A DNA stretch of 28,140 nucleotides from JANXVV01 sp038230975 (lineage in GTDB: Bacteria; Planctomycetota; Phycisphaerae; Tepidisphaerales; Tepidisphaeraceae): contig JBBRMF010000039.1 in NCBI GenBank assembly GCA_038230975.1, forward strand, positions 1-28,140, written 5' to 3'. The notes under the pieces were generated by a model. That model saw only the letters and a list, made by a program, of their open reading frames with translations, ran no database searches and was not told the origin of the DNA. This document shows, one piece after another, positions 1 to 7,591 of the stretch. The translations under genes were made by a program, and so were the position numbers. Position 1 is the first letter of the stretch. Each line of letters starts with the position of its first letter.

Positions 1-282
1 GCCAGTTTCGGGGGCACATTATGGGACCGGGCGATGCAAGGTGGGGGCGTAGTTCCTAAGCGAAAGTCGAATGCGCGCCTACTTTGTGTGCGGGCAAGTC
101 TTCGCGCTCAGCGCCAGAGGTTGCGCAGTTTATCAGCAGCACCCACATGCGGAACGGTGGATGCGCGCCCAATAGACGGGAATCGTTCAAAACCCATTGC
201 CGTACTCTATTTAAAGCGAGGCTCTTGCTTTGGCATCCATCTTGTTCTTAACGGGTGGGGAGAGGACTACTTGGATGTGGCC
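1..282. other. Upstream region with no recognised gene
   Basis: The plus-strand reading frame of the downstream reductase stays open back to position 34, but residues encoded before 283 (arginine- and serine-rich, low complexity) resemble nothing in the siroheme reductase family. I see no convincing tail of an upstream gene on either strand. A purine-rich GGGGAGAGGA lies at 257-266 and may be the ribosome binding site of the next gene. It sits about 5 nt before an in-frame TTG at 271 and about 16 nt before the ATG at 283. Confidence 0.4.
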
Positions 283-2079
283 ATGAGCGCAGAAGAATTC
301 ACGGAAGAACAGAAGCAGTACCTGCAAGGATTTGTTGCCGGTTCTGGGCTTTCGCAGAGACTGCCGACGTTCTCGGGGACGCTCGGGTTGCCGGCCGTCA
401 AACTGCCTCGTGGGGGGGAGGCGGGCAATGGACCCGATGCGTTTCTTCGGCTGGCACAGGATCGGTTTATTGCCGATGGCAAGAAGCTCTGCCCGGAGGA
501 GCAATCGAAGCGCGATGCGTTTCCGCTGGATCTTTGGGATCGGGTGGTGCAGCATGCCAAGGATGGTAAATTCCCCAAGGGTGGGGATGTTTTGGTTTTT
601 AAGTACCAGGGCATGTTTTATGTTTCACCGGCGCAGGATTCGTTCATGTGTCGGCTGCGGATTCATGGGGGGATGTCGAGCAGTCATCAATTCCGCGGGA
701 TCGCGTCGCTCGCGGAAAAATTCGGGGGCGGGTATGCGGATGTGACCACGCGGGCCAATCTGCAGATTCGGGAGATCAAGCCGACGGATACGGTGAATGT
801 GCTCGAGGGGCTTTGCGATCTTGGAATTATCGCCCGGGGATCCGGCGCGGACAATATTCGCAACATCACCGCAAGCCCGACGGCTGGGATTGATCGCCAG
901 GAATTGATCGACACGCGGCCATTGGCGCGGGCGATGCACTATCACATTTTGAATCATCGCGAGATGTACGGACTGCCGCGCAAATTCAATATTGCGTTTG
1001 ATGGTGGTGGCACGATCAGCGCGCTTGAAGATACGAATGATATCGGTTTCACGGCGGTGCAGATCGGGGAGGGTAAGGCGGTTGCGGCAGGTGTGTATTT
1101 CCGGTTGACGCTGGGGGGAATCACAGGTCACAAAGATTTTGCGAAAGACACGGGCATTTTGCTTACAACGGATGAATGTGTGGCGGTGGCATCGTCCATC
1201 GTGCGGGTGTTTATCGATCATGGCGATCGGACCGATCGGAAAAAAGCCCGGTTGAAATATGTGCTGGATAAGCACGGCTTCGACTGGTTCATCGAACAAA
1301 CTGAAAAGCATCTGGGTCGAAAGCTGCAACGATTCGCGCTGTCTGATTGTGAGCCGCGCCCAAAGGTGATGCCGCACGGGCATGTCGGGTTTCATGTGCA
1401 GAAGCAGCCGGGGTTGTATTACGTGGGCGTTGTTCTGCCCGTGGGGCGAATGACGAGTGAGCAACTGCGGAAGCTGGCGGATATCGCCGACCGGCATGGG
1501 AGTGGGTCGATTCGATTGACGGTCTGGCAGAACCTGCTGATCAGCGATATTCCGGCGGCGAAAATTCAGGCGGTGAAGGAAGAACTCGAAGCGATTGGAT
1601 TCCACTGGTCGGCCAGCAGCGTGCGCGGTGCGTTGGTGGCCTGCACGGGGAGCGCGGGGTGCAAATTCGCAAACGCCAACACGAAAAAACACGGCCTGGA
1701 GATCACGGATTACCTCGACGCGCGGCTGACATTCGACGCACCGGTCAATATCCATTTGACGGGTTGCCATCATTCGTGTGCGCAGCATTACATCGGGGAT
1801 ATCGGATTGCTCGGCACGAAAGTGGAAGTCGGCGAAGACATGGTGGATGGCTATCACGTGTTTGTCGGCGGTGGGTATGGCGAACGACAAGATATCGGCC
1901 GCCAGATCTACAGCAGTATCACCGCGACGGATGCGCCGGCATTGCTCGAACGCATGCTGCGGTCTTTTCAGGATCATCGAACGAGCCTCCATGAATCGTT
2001 CCAGGATTTCACGCGACGGTATTCCACCGATGAGTTGCTCGCGGTGTTTGAACAGCAGGCGATGACGGCAGGAATGTGA
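283..2079 (+). CDS. nirA: NirA-family siroheme/[4Fe-4S] nitrite or sulfite reductase
   Basis: This cytoplasmic assimilatory reductase carries out a six-electron reduction of nitrite to ammonia or sulfite to sulfide. The 598-residue protein shows the siroheme/4Fe-4S signature near its C-terminal half: Cys454-x5-Cys460 (ACTGSAGC) and Cys495-x3-Cys499 (GCHHSC). The duplicated ferredoxin-like substrate halves are recognisable, and the N-terminal MSAEEFTEEQKQYLQGF segment is typical of NirA-type proteins. I chose the ATG at 283 because family similarity begins there; an in-frame TTG at 271 is better spaced from the purine-rich site at 257-266 and is a real alternative. The next gene encodes an FAD/NADPH electron donor and the one after is a nitrate-reductase remnant, which favours nitrite as the original substrate. 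The sulfate-activation genes at the far end of the window mean that sulfite cannot be excluded. The family is certain; the substrate is an inference. Confidence 0.9.
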   Translation: MSAEEFTEEQKQYLQGFVAGSGLSQRLPTFSGTLGLPAVKLPRGGEAGNGPDAFLRLAQDRFIADGKKLCPEEQSKRDAFPLDLWDRVVQHAKDGKFPKGGDVLVFKYQGMFYVSPAQDSFMCRLRIHGGMSSSHQFRGIASLAEKFGGGYADVTTRANLQIREIKPTDTVNVLEGLCDLGIIARGSGADNIRNITASPTAGIDRQELIDTRPLARAMHYHILNHREMYGLPRKFNIAFDGGGTISALEDTNDIGFTAVQIGEGKAVAAGVYFRLTLGGITGHKDFAKDTGILLTTDECVAVASSIVRVFIDHGDRTDRKKARLKYVLDKHGFDWFIEQTEKHLGRKLQRFALSDCEPRPKVMPHGHVGFHVQKQPGLYYVGVVLPVGRMTSEQLRKLADIADRHGSGSIRLTVWQNLLISDIPAAKIQAVKEELEAIGFHWSASSVRGALVACTGSAGCKFANANTKKHGLEITDYLDARLTFDAPVNIHLTGCHHSCAQHYIGDIGLLGTKVEVGEDMVDGYHVFVGGGYGERQDIGRQIYSSITATDAPALLERMLRSFQDHRTSLHESFQDFTRRYSTDELLAVFEQQAMTAGM

Positions 2080-2093
2080 TTTGACGACAGGTA

Positions 2094-2154
2094 GCATGGG
2101 CGTCTCGCCCGTGCTTTTCATCCGAGAAAGATTGCACGGGCAAGACGCCCATGC
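2094..2154. repeat. GC-rich palindromic repeat, copy 1
   Basis: Two 21-nt arms (2094-2114 and 2134-2154) are reverse complements with a single mismatch (C/T, which a G-U pair would tolerate in RNA), separated by a 19-nt loop. The arm contains ATGGGCGTCTCGCCCGTGC. Two further copies with the same stem and unrelated loops lie at 7613-7671 and 11525-11589. This copy occupies most of the 96-nt gap between nirA and the flavoprotein gene, so it would fold into a stable hairpin in a shared transcript. It could act as an RNA stability or partial termination element, but there is no T tract after it. I read it as a dispersed REP-like element. Confidence 0.85.
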
Positions 2155-2175
2155 CACGTTGAAGAGGTCCTAAAA

Positions 2176-3768
2176 ATGTCAGCACCAGCACTTCCCCATA
2201 CGGCACCGTTTTCAAACGCACAGCGCGCCTGGCTCAATGGATTTTTTGCGGGGATGGTTGGGGTTTCTTCGGACATTCAAGTGCCTGTGCCTGCACAGCC
2301 CGCCGCGCCGGTCAAGGAGGCGGAAGAGGAGATGCCCTGGCATGATGCGGCTCTTTCGTTGGCCGATCGATTGAAGCTCGCCGAAGGCAAACCCGCGCCG
2401 CGCCAGTTAATGGCGGCGATGGCACAGCTCGATTGCGGCTCGTGCGGGTACCTCTGTCAGACCTACGCCGAGGCGATTGCAGACGGGCGTGAGAAAAGTC
2501 TTTCGCTGTGTACGCCGGGTGGGAAAGATACATCGAAGAAGTTGAAAGAGTTGGTGGCGTCGAATTTGATTCCGGTTTCACAGGTGAAGATTAGTGCGAA
2601 ACCGGTGCGCGACGATGCGGGGACTTCTTCAAAGTATGACCGGAACAATCCGTTCCCCGCTCGACTGGTGAAGAATGTTCTGCTCAACAAACCAGGCAGC
2701 GACAAAGACACGCGTCTGATCGTTTTGAGCTTGCAGAATAGCGGTCTGACTTACAACGTCGGCGATGCGCTGGGTGTGTATCCGGAAAACTGCTCGGAGC
2801 TGGTTGAATCGGTGTTGGTCGCATTGCATGCAAGTGGTGCCGAAGATGTGCAAGGCCGTGACGGTGAGCACACGAGCTTGCGTGAAGCGCTCATGCATCA
2901 CTATTCGATCACGCGGCCGGTCGGCGAAAGTTTGCTTCAACTGCTGGCCAAACACTGTAAGAACGCCGATGAGGCGACCGAATTGAACGCGATCATCGCG
3001 GATGAAGCAGCAACCGAAGCGGCGTTGGATGGCAAAGAGATTCTCGATATTCTGCACCGTTTCCCGTCGGCATGTCCACCGCCAAGTGAATTCGTGGCGA
3101 CGCTCGCTCCGTTGCAGCCGCGCCTTTACTCGATCTGTTCGTCGCTCAAGGCGCATCCGAATGAGGTGCATCTGACGGTGGGTGTGGTCCGCTTCACGAA
3201 CAAGGCCGGCCGGGCATCAAAAGGCGTTGCCAGTTGCTATTTGTCGGATCGGGTGCGCCCGGGGCAAAAGGTGCGTGTCTTCATTCAACCGGCCCATAAA
3301 TTCCATGTGCCGACGGATCATGCCGCCCCGCTAATGATGGTGGGTCCGGGGACGGGCATCGCTCCGTTCCGCGCGTTCCTGGAAGAACGTAAAGCAGTCG
3401 GGGCCACCGGCAAGAACTGGCTCTTCTTCGGCGATCAACGGCAATCGACGGACTTCCTCTTTCAAGACGAGATTCATGCCTATCGCGAAAGCGGACTGCT
3501 GACCCGGCTGGATCTGGCGTTTAGCCGCGATCAACAGGCAAAGATTTACGTACAGCATCGCATGTTGGAAAACGGTGCCGAGATATGGAAATGGTTGAGT
3601 GAAGGCGGCAGCTTCTGTGTGTGCGGTGATGCGAAACGGATGGCGGCGGATGTGGAAAGGGCACTGCACCAGATCGTCGCCGAGCAGGGAAAAATGACGA
3701 AGGAAGGGGCGGCGGCATATATTTCAGAAATGGGAAAGAGCAAGCGGTATCTGCGAGATGTCTACTGA
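2176..3768 (+). CDS. Sulfite/nitrite reductase flavoprotein with N-terminal [4Fe-4S] motif (CysJ-like, no FMN domain)
   Basis: This protein probably passes electrons from NADPH through FAD and an Fe-S cluster to the siroheme reductase encoded just upstream. Residues 1-30 form a short conserved N-terminus (PFSNAQRAWLNGFFAG). Residues 82-118 carry Cys87-x2-Cys90-x3-Cys94-x17-Cys112 followed by PGG, the RnfB-type FeS motif, in place of the flavodoxin (FMN) domain of classical CysJ. The FAD module includes RLYSICSS and GVASCYLSD. The NADPH module includes VGPGTGIAPFRAF and FFGDQRQ, and the chain ends in KRYLRDVY with a terminal aromatic residue, as in CysJ. It has 530 residues. The start is the ATG at 2176, preceded by GAAGAGG at 2161-2167. 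The gene follows nirA, separated by a palindrome, and its stop overlaps the next start by 11 nt, so the three genes look co-transcribed. The family is clear; the partner is inferred from position. Confidence 0.88.
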   Translation: MSAPALPHTAPFSNAQRAWLNGFFAGMVGVSSDIQVPVPAQPAAPVKEAEEEMPWHDAALSLADRLKLAEGKPAPRQLMAAMAQLDCGSCGYLCQTYAEAIADGREKSLSLCTPGGKDTSKKLKELVASNLIPVSQVKISAKPVRDDAGTSSKYDRNNPFPARLVKNVLLNKPGSDKDTRLIVLSLQNSGLTYNVGDALGVYPENCSELVESVLVALHASGAEDVQGRDGEHTSLREALMHHYSITRPVGESLLQLLAKHCKNADEATELNAIIADEAATEAALDGKEILDILHRFPSACPPPSEFVATLAPLQPRLYSICSSLKAHPNEVHLTVGVVRFTNKAGRASKGVASCYLSDRVRPGQKVRVFIQPAHKFHVPTDHAAPLMMVGPGTGIAPFRAFLEERKAVGATGKNWLFFGDQRQSTDFLFQDEIHAYRESGLLTRLDLAFSRDQQAKIYVQHRMLENGAEIWKWLSEGGSFCVCGDAKRMAADVERALHQIVAEQGKMTKEGAAAYISEMGKSKRYLRDVY

Positions 3769-4303
3769 ACCTTCGAATTTTGCAACACTTCGGGAGACGC
3801 GCGCCGATGAACCGATGGCCGTCTCGCCCAGCCGCGCAATCGCTCAGGCCGGCAGACAGTTGACGCGCATTTTACAAACCGATGGCCCGCACGCGATTGG
3901 ATTTTGCGTCTCTCATTCCTTGCCCGCCGAAACGCACTACGTCGCATCGAAATTCGCCAAAGGCTCATTACGCACGGCGCGACTCTTCGGCGATCTCACC
4001 GAAGCGACCGGCGCTTTGGGGCGCGGCGAGATTCAAGCCATCTGGCTCTTCGGGTCACATGATATCCGCCAATTTACCGCTTCAGTCGCCCTCGTGATTT
4101 TTCAGGATGACATTCCCTCGACGATTCAGGCGGATATTTTTTTCCCGGCCTGGCGCGGGGAAGGAGATGCGGAAAGCCAGACGCAATCCAAACCGGACTG
4201 GTGGTGGGTGCAACAGGTCGCGCGGGCGATGGGGTTTAATACGGGGCTGCAGTTTGCGTCAACCTCTGAAATTCATGACGAGATGATCGCCCATGCGTTT
4301 TGA
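3758..4303 (+). CDS. Short molybdopterin nitrate reductase-like protein (internally deleted NasA remnant)
   Basis: This 181-residue protein resembles pieces of assimilatory nitrate reductase catalytic subunits joined together. Residues about 27-75 (LTRILQ...GFCVSHSLPAETHYVASKFAKGS) match the region after the Fe-S domain of NasA-type enzymes, usually written as DAVAFYVSGQLLTEDYYVANK. Residues about 84-105 (GRGEIQAIWLFGS) resemble the later ADGRIKALW block. Residues about 110-181 resemble the 'VVQD...ADVVLPA...' and 'KPDWW...VARRMGF...AEIHDE' blocks. The N-terminal CxxC Fe-S domain, most of the cofactor-binding core and the C-terminal molydop-binding domain are absent, so it cannot be a working nitrate reductase. 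The frame is nevertheless intact and the start overlaps the flavoprotein stop, suggesting translational coupling. It may be a decaying gene or a repurposed scaffold. The similarity is recognised by eye only. Confidence 0.6.
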   Translation: MSTEPSNFATLRETRADEPMAVSPSRAIAQAGRQLTRILQTDGPHAIGFCVSHSLPAETHYVASKFAKGSLRTARLFGDLTEATGALGRGEIQAIWLFGSHDIRQFTASVALVIFQDDIPSTIQADIFFPAWRGEGDAESQTQSKPDWWWVQQVARAMGFNTGLQFASTSEIHDEMIAHAF

Positions 4304-4349
4304 GGGATCAGCAACCGGGGATTACCACGAGGGCGCGAAGAAAATCACA

Positions 4350-4502
4350 ATTAGAGCACTTTTCAGCTTCGTAGGTCGCTTAGATGTCGGAGTGCCACGG
4401 GTCGGCGTACTCGCAGACCTGTGCTTTTTTCAGTGAATGACCCGCACAGGTCTCGGAGTACCGCGACCTGTGGCACCCGACCAAGTTGAAAAACGCTCTA
4501 AT
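4350..4502. repeat. 153-bp long imperfect palindrome (MITE-like)
   Basis: The ends are inverted: ATTAGAGC..TTTTCA.CTT at 4350-4369 against the complement of 4483-4502, with 3 mismatches. A 15-nt insertion in the left arm is followed by a shared GTCGG(A)GTGCCAC block and by inner 33-nt arms at 4392-4424 and 4444-4476 with 5 mismatches, around a 19-nt loop. The whole could fold into one long hairpin. A nearly identical copy of the inner right arm occurs alone at 19752-19786, so the sequence is dispersed. It lies between convergent genes. A smaller hairpin (CGGGCT/AAGCCCG, 4519-4533) follows in the same gap. No reading frame of note lies within 4304-4551. Confidence 0.8.
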
Positions 4503-4551
4503 AGTTACGCCTTCAACACGGGCTGGAAGCCCGCGCCACAATAGGCATTCT

Positions 4552-5457
4552 TCATTCGATACTAATTAACGCGCTCATTTCGTGAGATGCTCCGGGTTGG
4601 ATCGTGATGCGGTCGTCCCCTAAGTTGCAGGTTTCGATACAGAGCATCTGCTTCCATTCATCATCACCGAAGTCGGCCATTGCTTTGCTTTTGGCGATCC
4701 AGGGATTCCAGACGACGGTGGATTGAGAGCCGGATTTCTCGACGATGATTTGGCGGGATTGGGCCGGATCATTGAGTCGGCAGGTCGATTGAGTCTTCAG
4801 GTAGACTCGATCGGTTTCGGCGGTGATCGCGATTGGGTCGTTGCCTTGAGGCTTTTGTTTTTGGCCGTCGACTTTGTCGAGGTAGGTTGTTCCTTCCAGC
4901 CCGGTGACAGAAACTTTTTGAACGTCCTCAACGGCAAAATAACTGTGCAGAGCTTCTTCGATCTGGAAGGCTGCAGTGCCAGAGTTATGCACGAGCAGAG
5001 CGAGCTCCAGCTTTTTTCCGATGTGAATGAGGTAGATCGCCTTAAAGTCGAATGGCCAACGTTGAAGGGTTTGAGCATCGGCAGCCAGTGAGAGTGTCAG
5101 TTCGACCGAACCATCAGGCTGTGATGTGACAGATTCAATTTGCCATTCTCGCGTACGCGCGAAACCGTGCGCCGGGGCGGAGGGATCGCCAGCTTTCGGG
5201 CCAAACCAGGGGAAGCAAATCGGCACGCCACCGCGTATGGCTTTATCCGTTTGAAAGAGGCTCTCGGCGCTGACCCATAGCAATGGCTTTTGGCCTGCGG
5301 GTTGAAAGTGCGTGACGTGTGCGCCGTGAAGATATACTTCAGCGGTGGCCAGGGGTGTGGTCACCGATATACGTGTGAGACCGCCCTTCCCGGCGTTGAT
5401 GTTTACGAGATTGGGAATTGAAAATCGCTGTTGCAGTTCCGATAGATTCGATGCCAT
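4552..5457 (-). CDS. D-hexose-6-phosphate mutarotase (aldose 1-epimerase family, YeaD-like)
   Basis: This cytoplasmic enzyme interconverts the alpha and beta anomers of glucose-6-phosphate and related sugar phosphates. The 301-residue protein follows the family pattern from end to end: a YLHGAHVTHFQP strand near residue 42, the GGVPICFPWFGP block at 77-87, the catalytic His97 in AHGFARTREW, and the catalytic base Glu275 in LCIETCN. Length and motifs agree with E. coli YeaD. It is the last gene of the minus-strand run that begins with sufB, 45 nt after a small hypothetical gene, and has no evident link to Fe-S assembly. The stop is followed by the palindromic region at 4350-4502, which may help end transcription. 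Confidence 0.9.
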   Translation of the reverse strand: MASNLSELQQRFSIPNLVNINAGKGGLTRISVTTPLATAEVYLHGAHVTHFQPAGQKPLLWVSAESLFQTDKAIRGGVPICFPWFGPKAGDPSAPAHGFARTREWQIESVTSQPDGSVELTLSLAADAQTLQRWPFDFKAIYLIHIGKKLELALLVHNSGTAAFQIEEALHSYFAVEDVQKVSVTGLEGTTYLDKVDGQKQKPQGNDPIAITAETDRVYLKTQSTCRLNDPAQSRQIIVEKSGSQSTVVWNPWIAKSKAMADFGDDEWKQMLCIETCNLGDDRITIQPGASHEMSALISIE

Positions 5458-5501
5458 GCGGCCAGCGTAAAATGGAATCGGTCAAACGTAAAGGACGGCC
5501 A

Positions 5502-5753
5502 TCAAGTGCGCCTGCCGAGAGGATTCCATGCTTTTTCCATGTCAGAGATTTCAATTCCTCGATCGACCCAGCAGTGCAATTTGTAGTAGCCAAGGACCTG
5601 GTTTTTGGCGATCGGGCTGTTGACGATGTCATCGATGGTTCGACCGGTAAACGCGAGTACGCGCTGCAACGGTCGTCGCACGATGACATGCTCGGTGTGG
5701 GGCGTTTGGGGTGGTGCAACATAGAATCGCCCGGAGCCAAAGAAATCACTCAT
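5502..5753 (-). CDS. Small hypothetical protein (83 aa)
   Basis: I do not recognise this family. The 83-residue product is soluble, with no signal or membrane segment. It has an aromatic N-terminus (MSDFFGSGRFYVAPP), a central RPLQRVLAFTGRTIDDIVNSP stretch, and several His, Cys and Trp residues toward the C-terminus (YYKLHCWVDRG). It fills the gap between the histidine phosphatase (19 nt upstream) and the mutarotase (45 nt downstream) on the same strand, which supports it as a real gene. A perfect TATAAT lies on the minus strand at 5767-5762, only 8 nt before the ATG, so a nearly leaderless transcript is possible. I see no good -35 partner and no clear ribosome binding site. Confidence 0.6.
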   Translation of the reverse strand: MSDFFGSGRFYVAPPQTPHTEHVIVRRPLQRVLAFTGRTIDDIVNSPIAKNQVLGYYKLHCWVDRGIEISDMEKAWNPLGRRT

Positions 5754-5772
5754 AGTGAGCCATTATACCCTG

Positions 5773-6399
5773 CTATTTCGAGAAGTTCGTGTAATGCGAA
5801 ATGTCATTCATCAGACCCACGCGAACGGATGACGGAGTCTTGAAGATCAGCACGTTCAAGCACGCCAGATCCTGGGTGATCTTTTCGCGATAGAGTCTTG
5901 CATCGATTCCAAGCAGGCTACAGAGCAACAGGCGATTCGTCGCTTTGTGGGAGACGACGAGAACCGTTTTGCCTGCGCAATCAACGACGATTTTCCGAAG
6001 TGCCGGGAGCGCGCGGGCGAGTACCTGCAAGCCGCTTTCACCCCCGGGCGGTGGAGCCATGAAAGGGTCGGCATCCCAAGCGGTGTAGTCGGCGGCGTAT
6101 TGGGATTCAACCTCTTTGTGCCGCTTTCCTTCCCACAGGCCGTGATCGATTTCGCGTAGGCCGGGTTCGTTAATAAGCGGGATCATTCGTGAACCGAGAG
6201 CCAATGTTGCCGTTTCGATGGCGCGCCTCATCCCGCTGCAATAGGCGGCATCGATCTGCTCGGTCGCGAGTCTTTCTCCGAGCGCGGTGGCTTGCGCGCG
6301 GCCTTCATCGGAAAGATCAATATCGGTGGAGCCTGCGAAGCGATCGTCGTTGCTCCAAAGCGTTCCACCGTGACGGGCGAGGAGGATTCGGGTGGTCAT
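5773..6399 (-). CDS. Histidine phosphatase family protein (phosphoglycerate mutase-like)
   Basis: This is a cytoplasmic phosphatase or mutase that forms a phosphohistidine intermediate. In 208 residues it has the family's catalytic set: Arg9-His10 in LLARHGGTLW, Arg58 in CSGMRRAIETA, the acid Glu83 in GLREIDHGLWEG, and the second His151 in VLVVSHKATNR. The conserved ISHY..N-type ending (NDISHYTNFSK) is also present. The usual RHG.T.WN reads RHGGTLWS, a common variant. It lacks the inserts of a true cofactor-dependent phosphoglycerate mutase, so a small-molecule or sugar phosphatase, possibly acting on alpha-ribazole phosphate-like or hexose phosphates, is more likely. The downstream mutarotase hints at sugar phosphates. 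The substrate is unknown. Confidence 0.88.
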   Translation of the reverse strand: MTTRILLARHGGTLWSNDDRFAGSTDIDLSDEGRAQATALGERLATEQIDAAYCSGMRRAIETATLALGSRMIPLINEPGLREIDHGLWEGKRHKEVESQYAADYTAWDADPFMAPPPGGESGLQVLARALPALRKIVVDCAGKTVLVVSHKATNRLLLCSLLGIDARLYREKITQDLACLNVLIFKTPSSVRVGLMNDISHYTNFSK

Positions 6400-6461
6400 A
6401 GTGGTTCGCTCAACTGGGCCGAAATCCGGATCACCACGAGTTCAGCGACCAGAAAATCGCT

Positions 6462-7013
6462 TTACGCCGCATGAAATAACAGCGTGCCTTGCAGGAGAAA
6501 ATAGATTCCGGCGATTCCAAGCGCGATGCTTACAAACCAGATGGGTTTGCATTTGCTGAGTACCGTGATGGCGGCCATGGCGATGGCGATTTGAAACAGC
6601 GTGACACCGGGCGCAAGCGTCTTATGCCGCTTCAGATGTTGTCCGGCACTATGTTGCAATTCGGTGGCTTCCTCACTGAGCTTTTCCTGCTTCTTTTCTC
6701 GCTCTTCCAGCTTGGCTTTGTCGGCTTCACTGACGGATTTCCCCATCGCCACAAGAATTTCATTCTTGTTCATGGTCGCCATCGACTTGCTCTTCTGGGC
6801 CTGGTATTCGTTCCATTTATCCGACGCCTGCGTCTGCTCGAACAAAGCTTCATTCGCGTGGTCACCTGCTTTTAAACCGGTGAAAGCTGCCAACGCCGCG
6901 AGAAATGCAGCGGTTAGAGCGACCCAACCGACCCATTTTTCAGTGGAATGCGTTGCATGATGGTGCATGTCTTCCTGGGCTTGTTCGGTGGGTGATTCCA
7001 TTTCTTCGGGCAT
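6462..7013 (-). CDS. DUF4337 family membrane protein
   Basis: This 183-residue inner-membrane protein has the DUF4337 layout. A short acidic and His-rich N-terminus (EDMHHHATHSTEKW) is followed by one transmembrane helix at about 27-46 (WVALTAAFLAALAAFTGLK). A charged, probably coiled-coil stretch (about 50-130, rich in Lys, Glu and Gln) leads to two more hydrophobic helices at about 136-152 and 158-175. No function is established for the family. The start ATG at 7013 has an AGGAA-type ribosome binding site just upstream. It lies about 108 nt after the SufT-like gene on the same strand and may simply be carried along in the transcript. Confidence 0.82.
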   Translation of the reverse strand: MPEEMESPTEQAQEDMHHHATHSTEKWVGWVALTAAFLAALAAFTGLKAGDHANEALFEQTQASDKWNEYQAQKSKSMATMNKNEILVAMGKSVSEADKAKLEEREKKQEKLSEEATELQHSAGQHLKRHKTLAPGVTLFQIAIAMAAITVLSKCKPIWFVSIALGIAGIYFLLQGTLLFHAA

Positions 7014-7120
7014 GGGGTTCCTTTGCTACGGTTGAGAGAGAACCGGCGTAAACGCCGTGCTATATTGAATGCGAAGTCCACAGTAACGGATTTTTTGGGG
7101 AGTGAAAGCGGGAGGTGCGT

Positions 7121-7591
7121 CTACATCATGTCGAGGGTCATGCGAGCCAGCTCGGACATGCGATCTTTGGACCAGGAAGGTTCCCAGACAAGTTCCACCT
7201 CGGCGCTGCGGACTTCGGGGATGGATTCGATTTTCTTTTCCACTTCGCCGGGCAACGAACCGGCCACGGGGCAGGCGGGAGCGGTGAGGGTCATTTTGAC
7301 TTTGACACCACCGGTGTCGTCGACGTCGATGTTGTAGATCAGGCCGAGCTCGTAAATATTGACGGGGATTTCGGGGTCGTAAATCTGCCGGACGGCTTTG
7401 ATGACGAGGCCTTCGAGCAGCTTCTTTTCATGGGGAGTCAGAAGCTTAGCGGGTTTATCGGAAGCCGGTTTGGGTTCGGCCAATCTGGCGGCTTGAAGAT
7501 CGGCGATGGCTTGCAGGGCGGCCTCTTTTTCGGGGTCGGGTAAAACCGTTAACGGCTGCCGATGCGGGGTTGGGGCTGATTCTTCAGTCAT
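7121..7591 (-). CDS. SufT-like MIP18/DUF59 family Fe-S assembly protein
   Basis: The 156-residue protein has a low-complexity N-terminal extension (1-50, rich in Pro, Glu and Lys) and then a complete DUF59 domain. The domain shows YDPEIPVNIYELGLIY at 71-86 and the reactive Cys107 in LTAPACPVAGSLPGEV. Members such as SufT and MIP18 help deliver or mature Fe-S clusters. Its place directly after sufSE strongly supports a role in the SUF pathway. I chose ATG 7591 because the domain and family begin downstream of it and because it overlaps the sufSE stop by 8 nt (ATGACTGA), a typical coupling arrangement. The frame stays open upstream to 7672, but that part is read through the palindrome at 7613-7671 and is unlikely to be a start region. 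Confidence 0.87.
   Translation of the reverse strand: MTEESAPTPHRQPLTVLPDPEKEAALQAIADLQAARLAEPKPASDKPAKLLTPHEKKLLEGLVIKAVRQIYDPEIPVNIYELGLIYNIDVDDTGGVKVKMTLTAPACPVAGSLPGEVEKKIESIPEVRSAEVELVWEPSWSKDRMSELARMTLDMM

Noticed and set aside
625..2157. A 510-codon open frame on the minus strand opposite nirA
   Set aside because: It is antisense to a clear siroheme reductase; the sequence has no known domain and is full of Arg, His and Gln, as expected from the reverse of a GC-biased gene.
5418..5843. A 141-codon plus-strand frame across the gap between mutarotase and phosphatase
   Set aside because: It overlaps three minus-strand genes, and the minus-strand small frame fits the operon spacing better.
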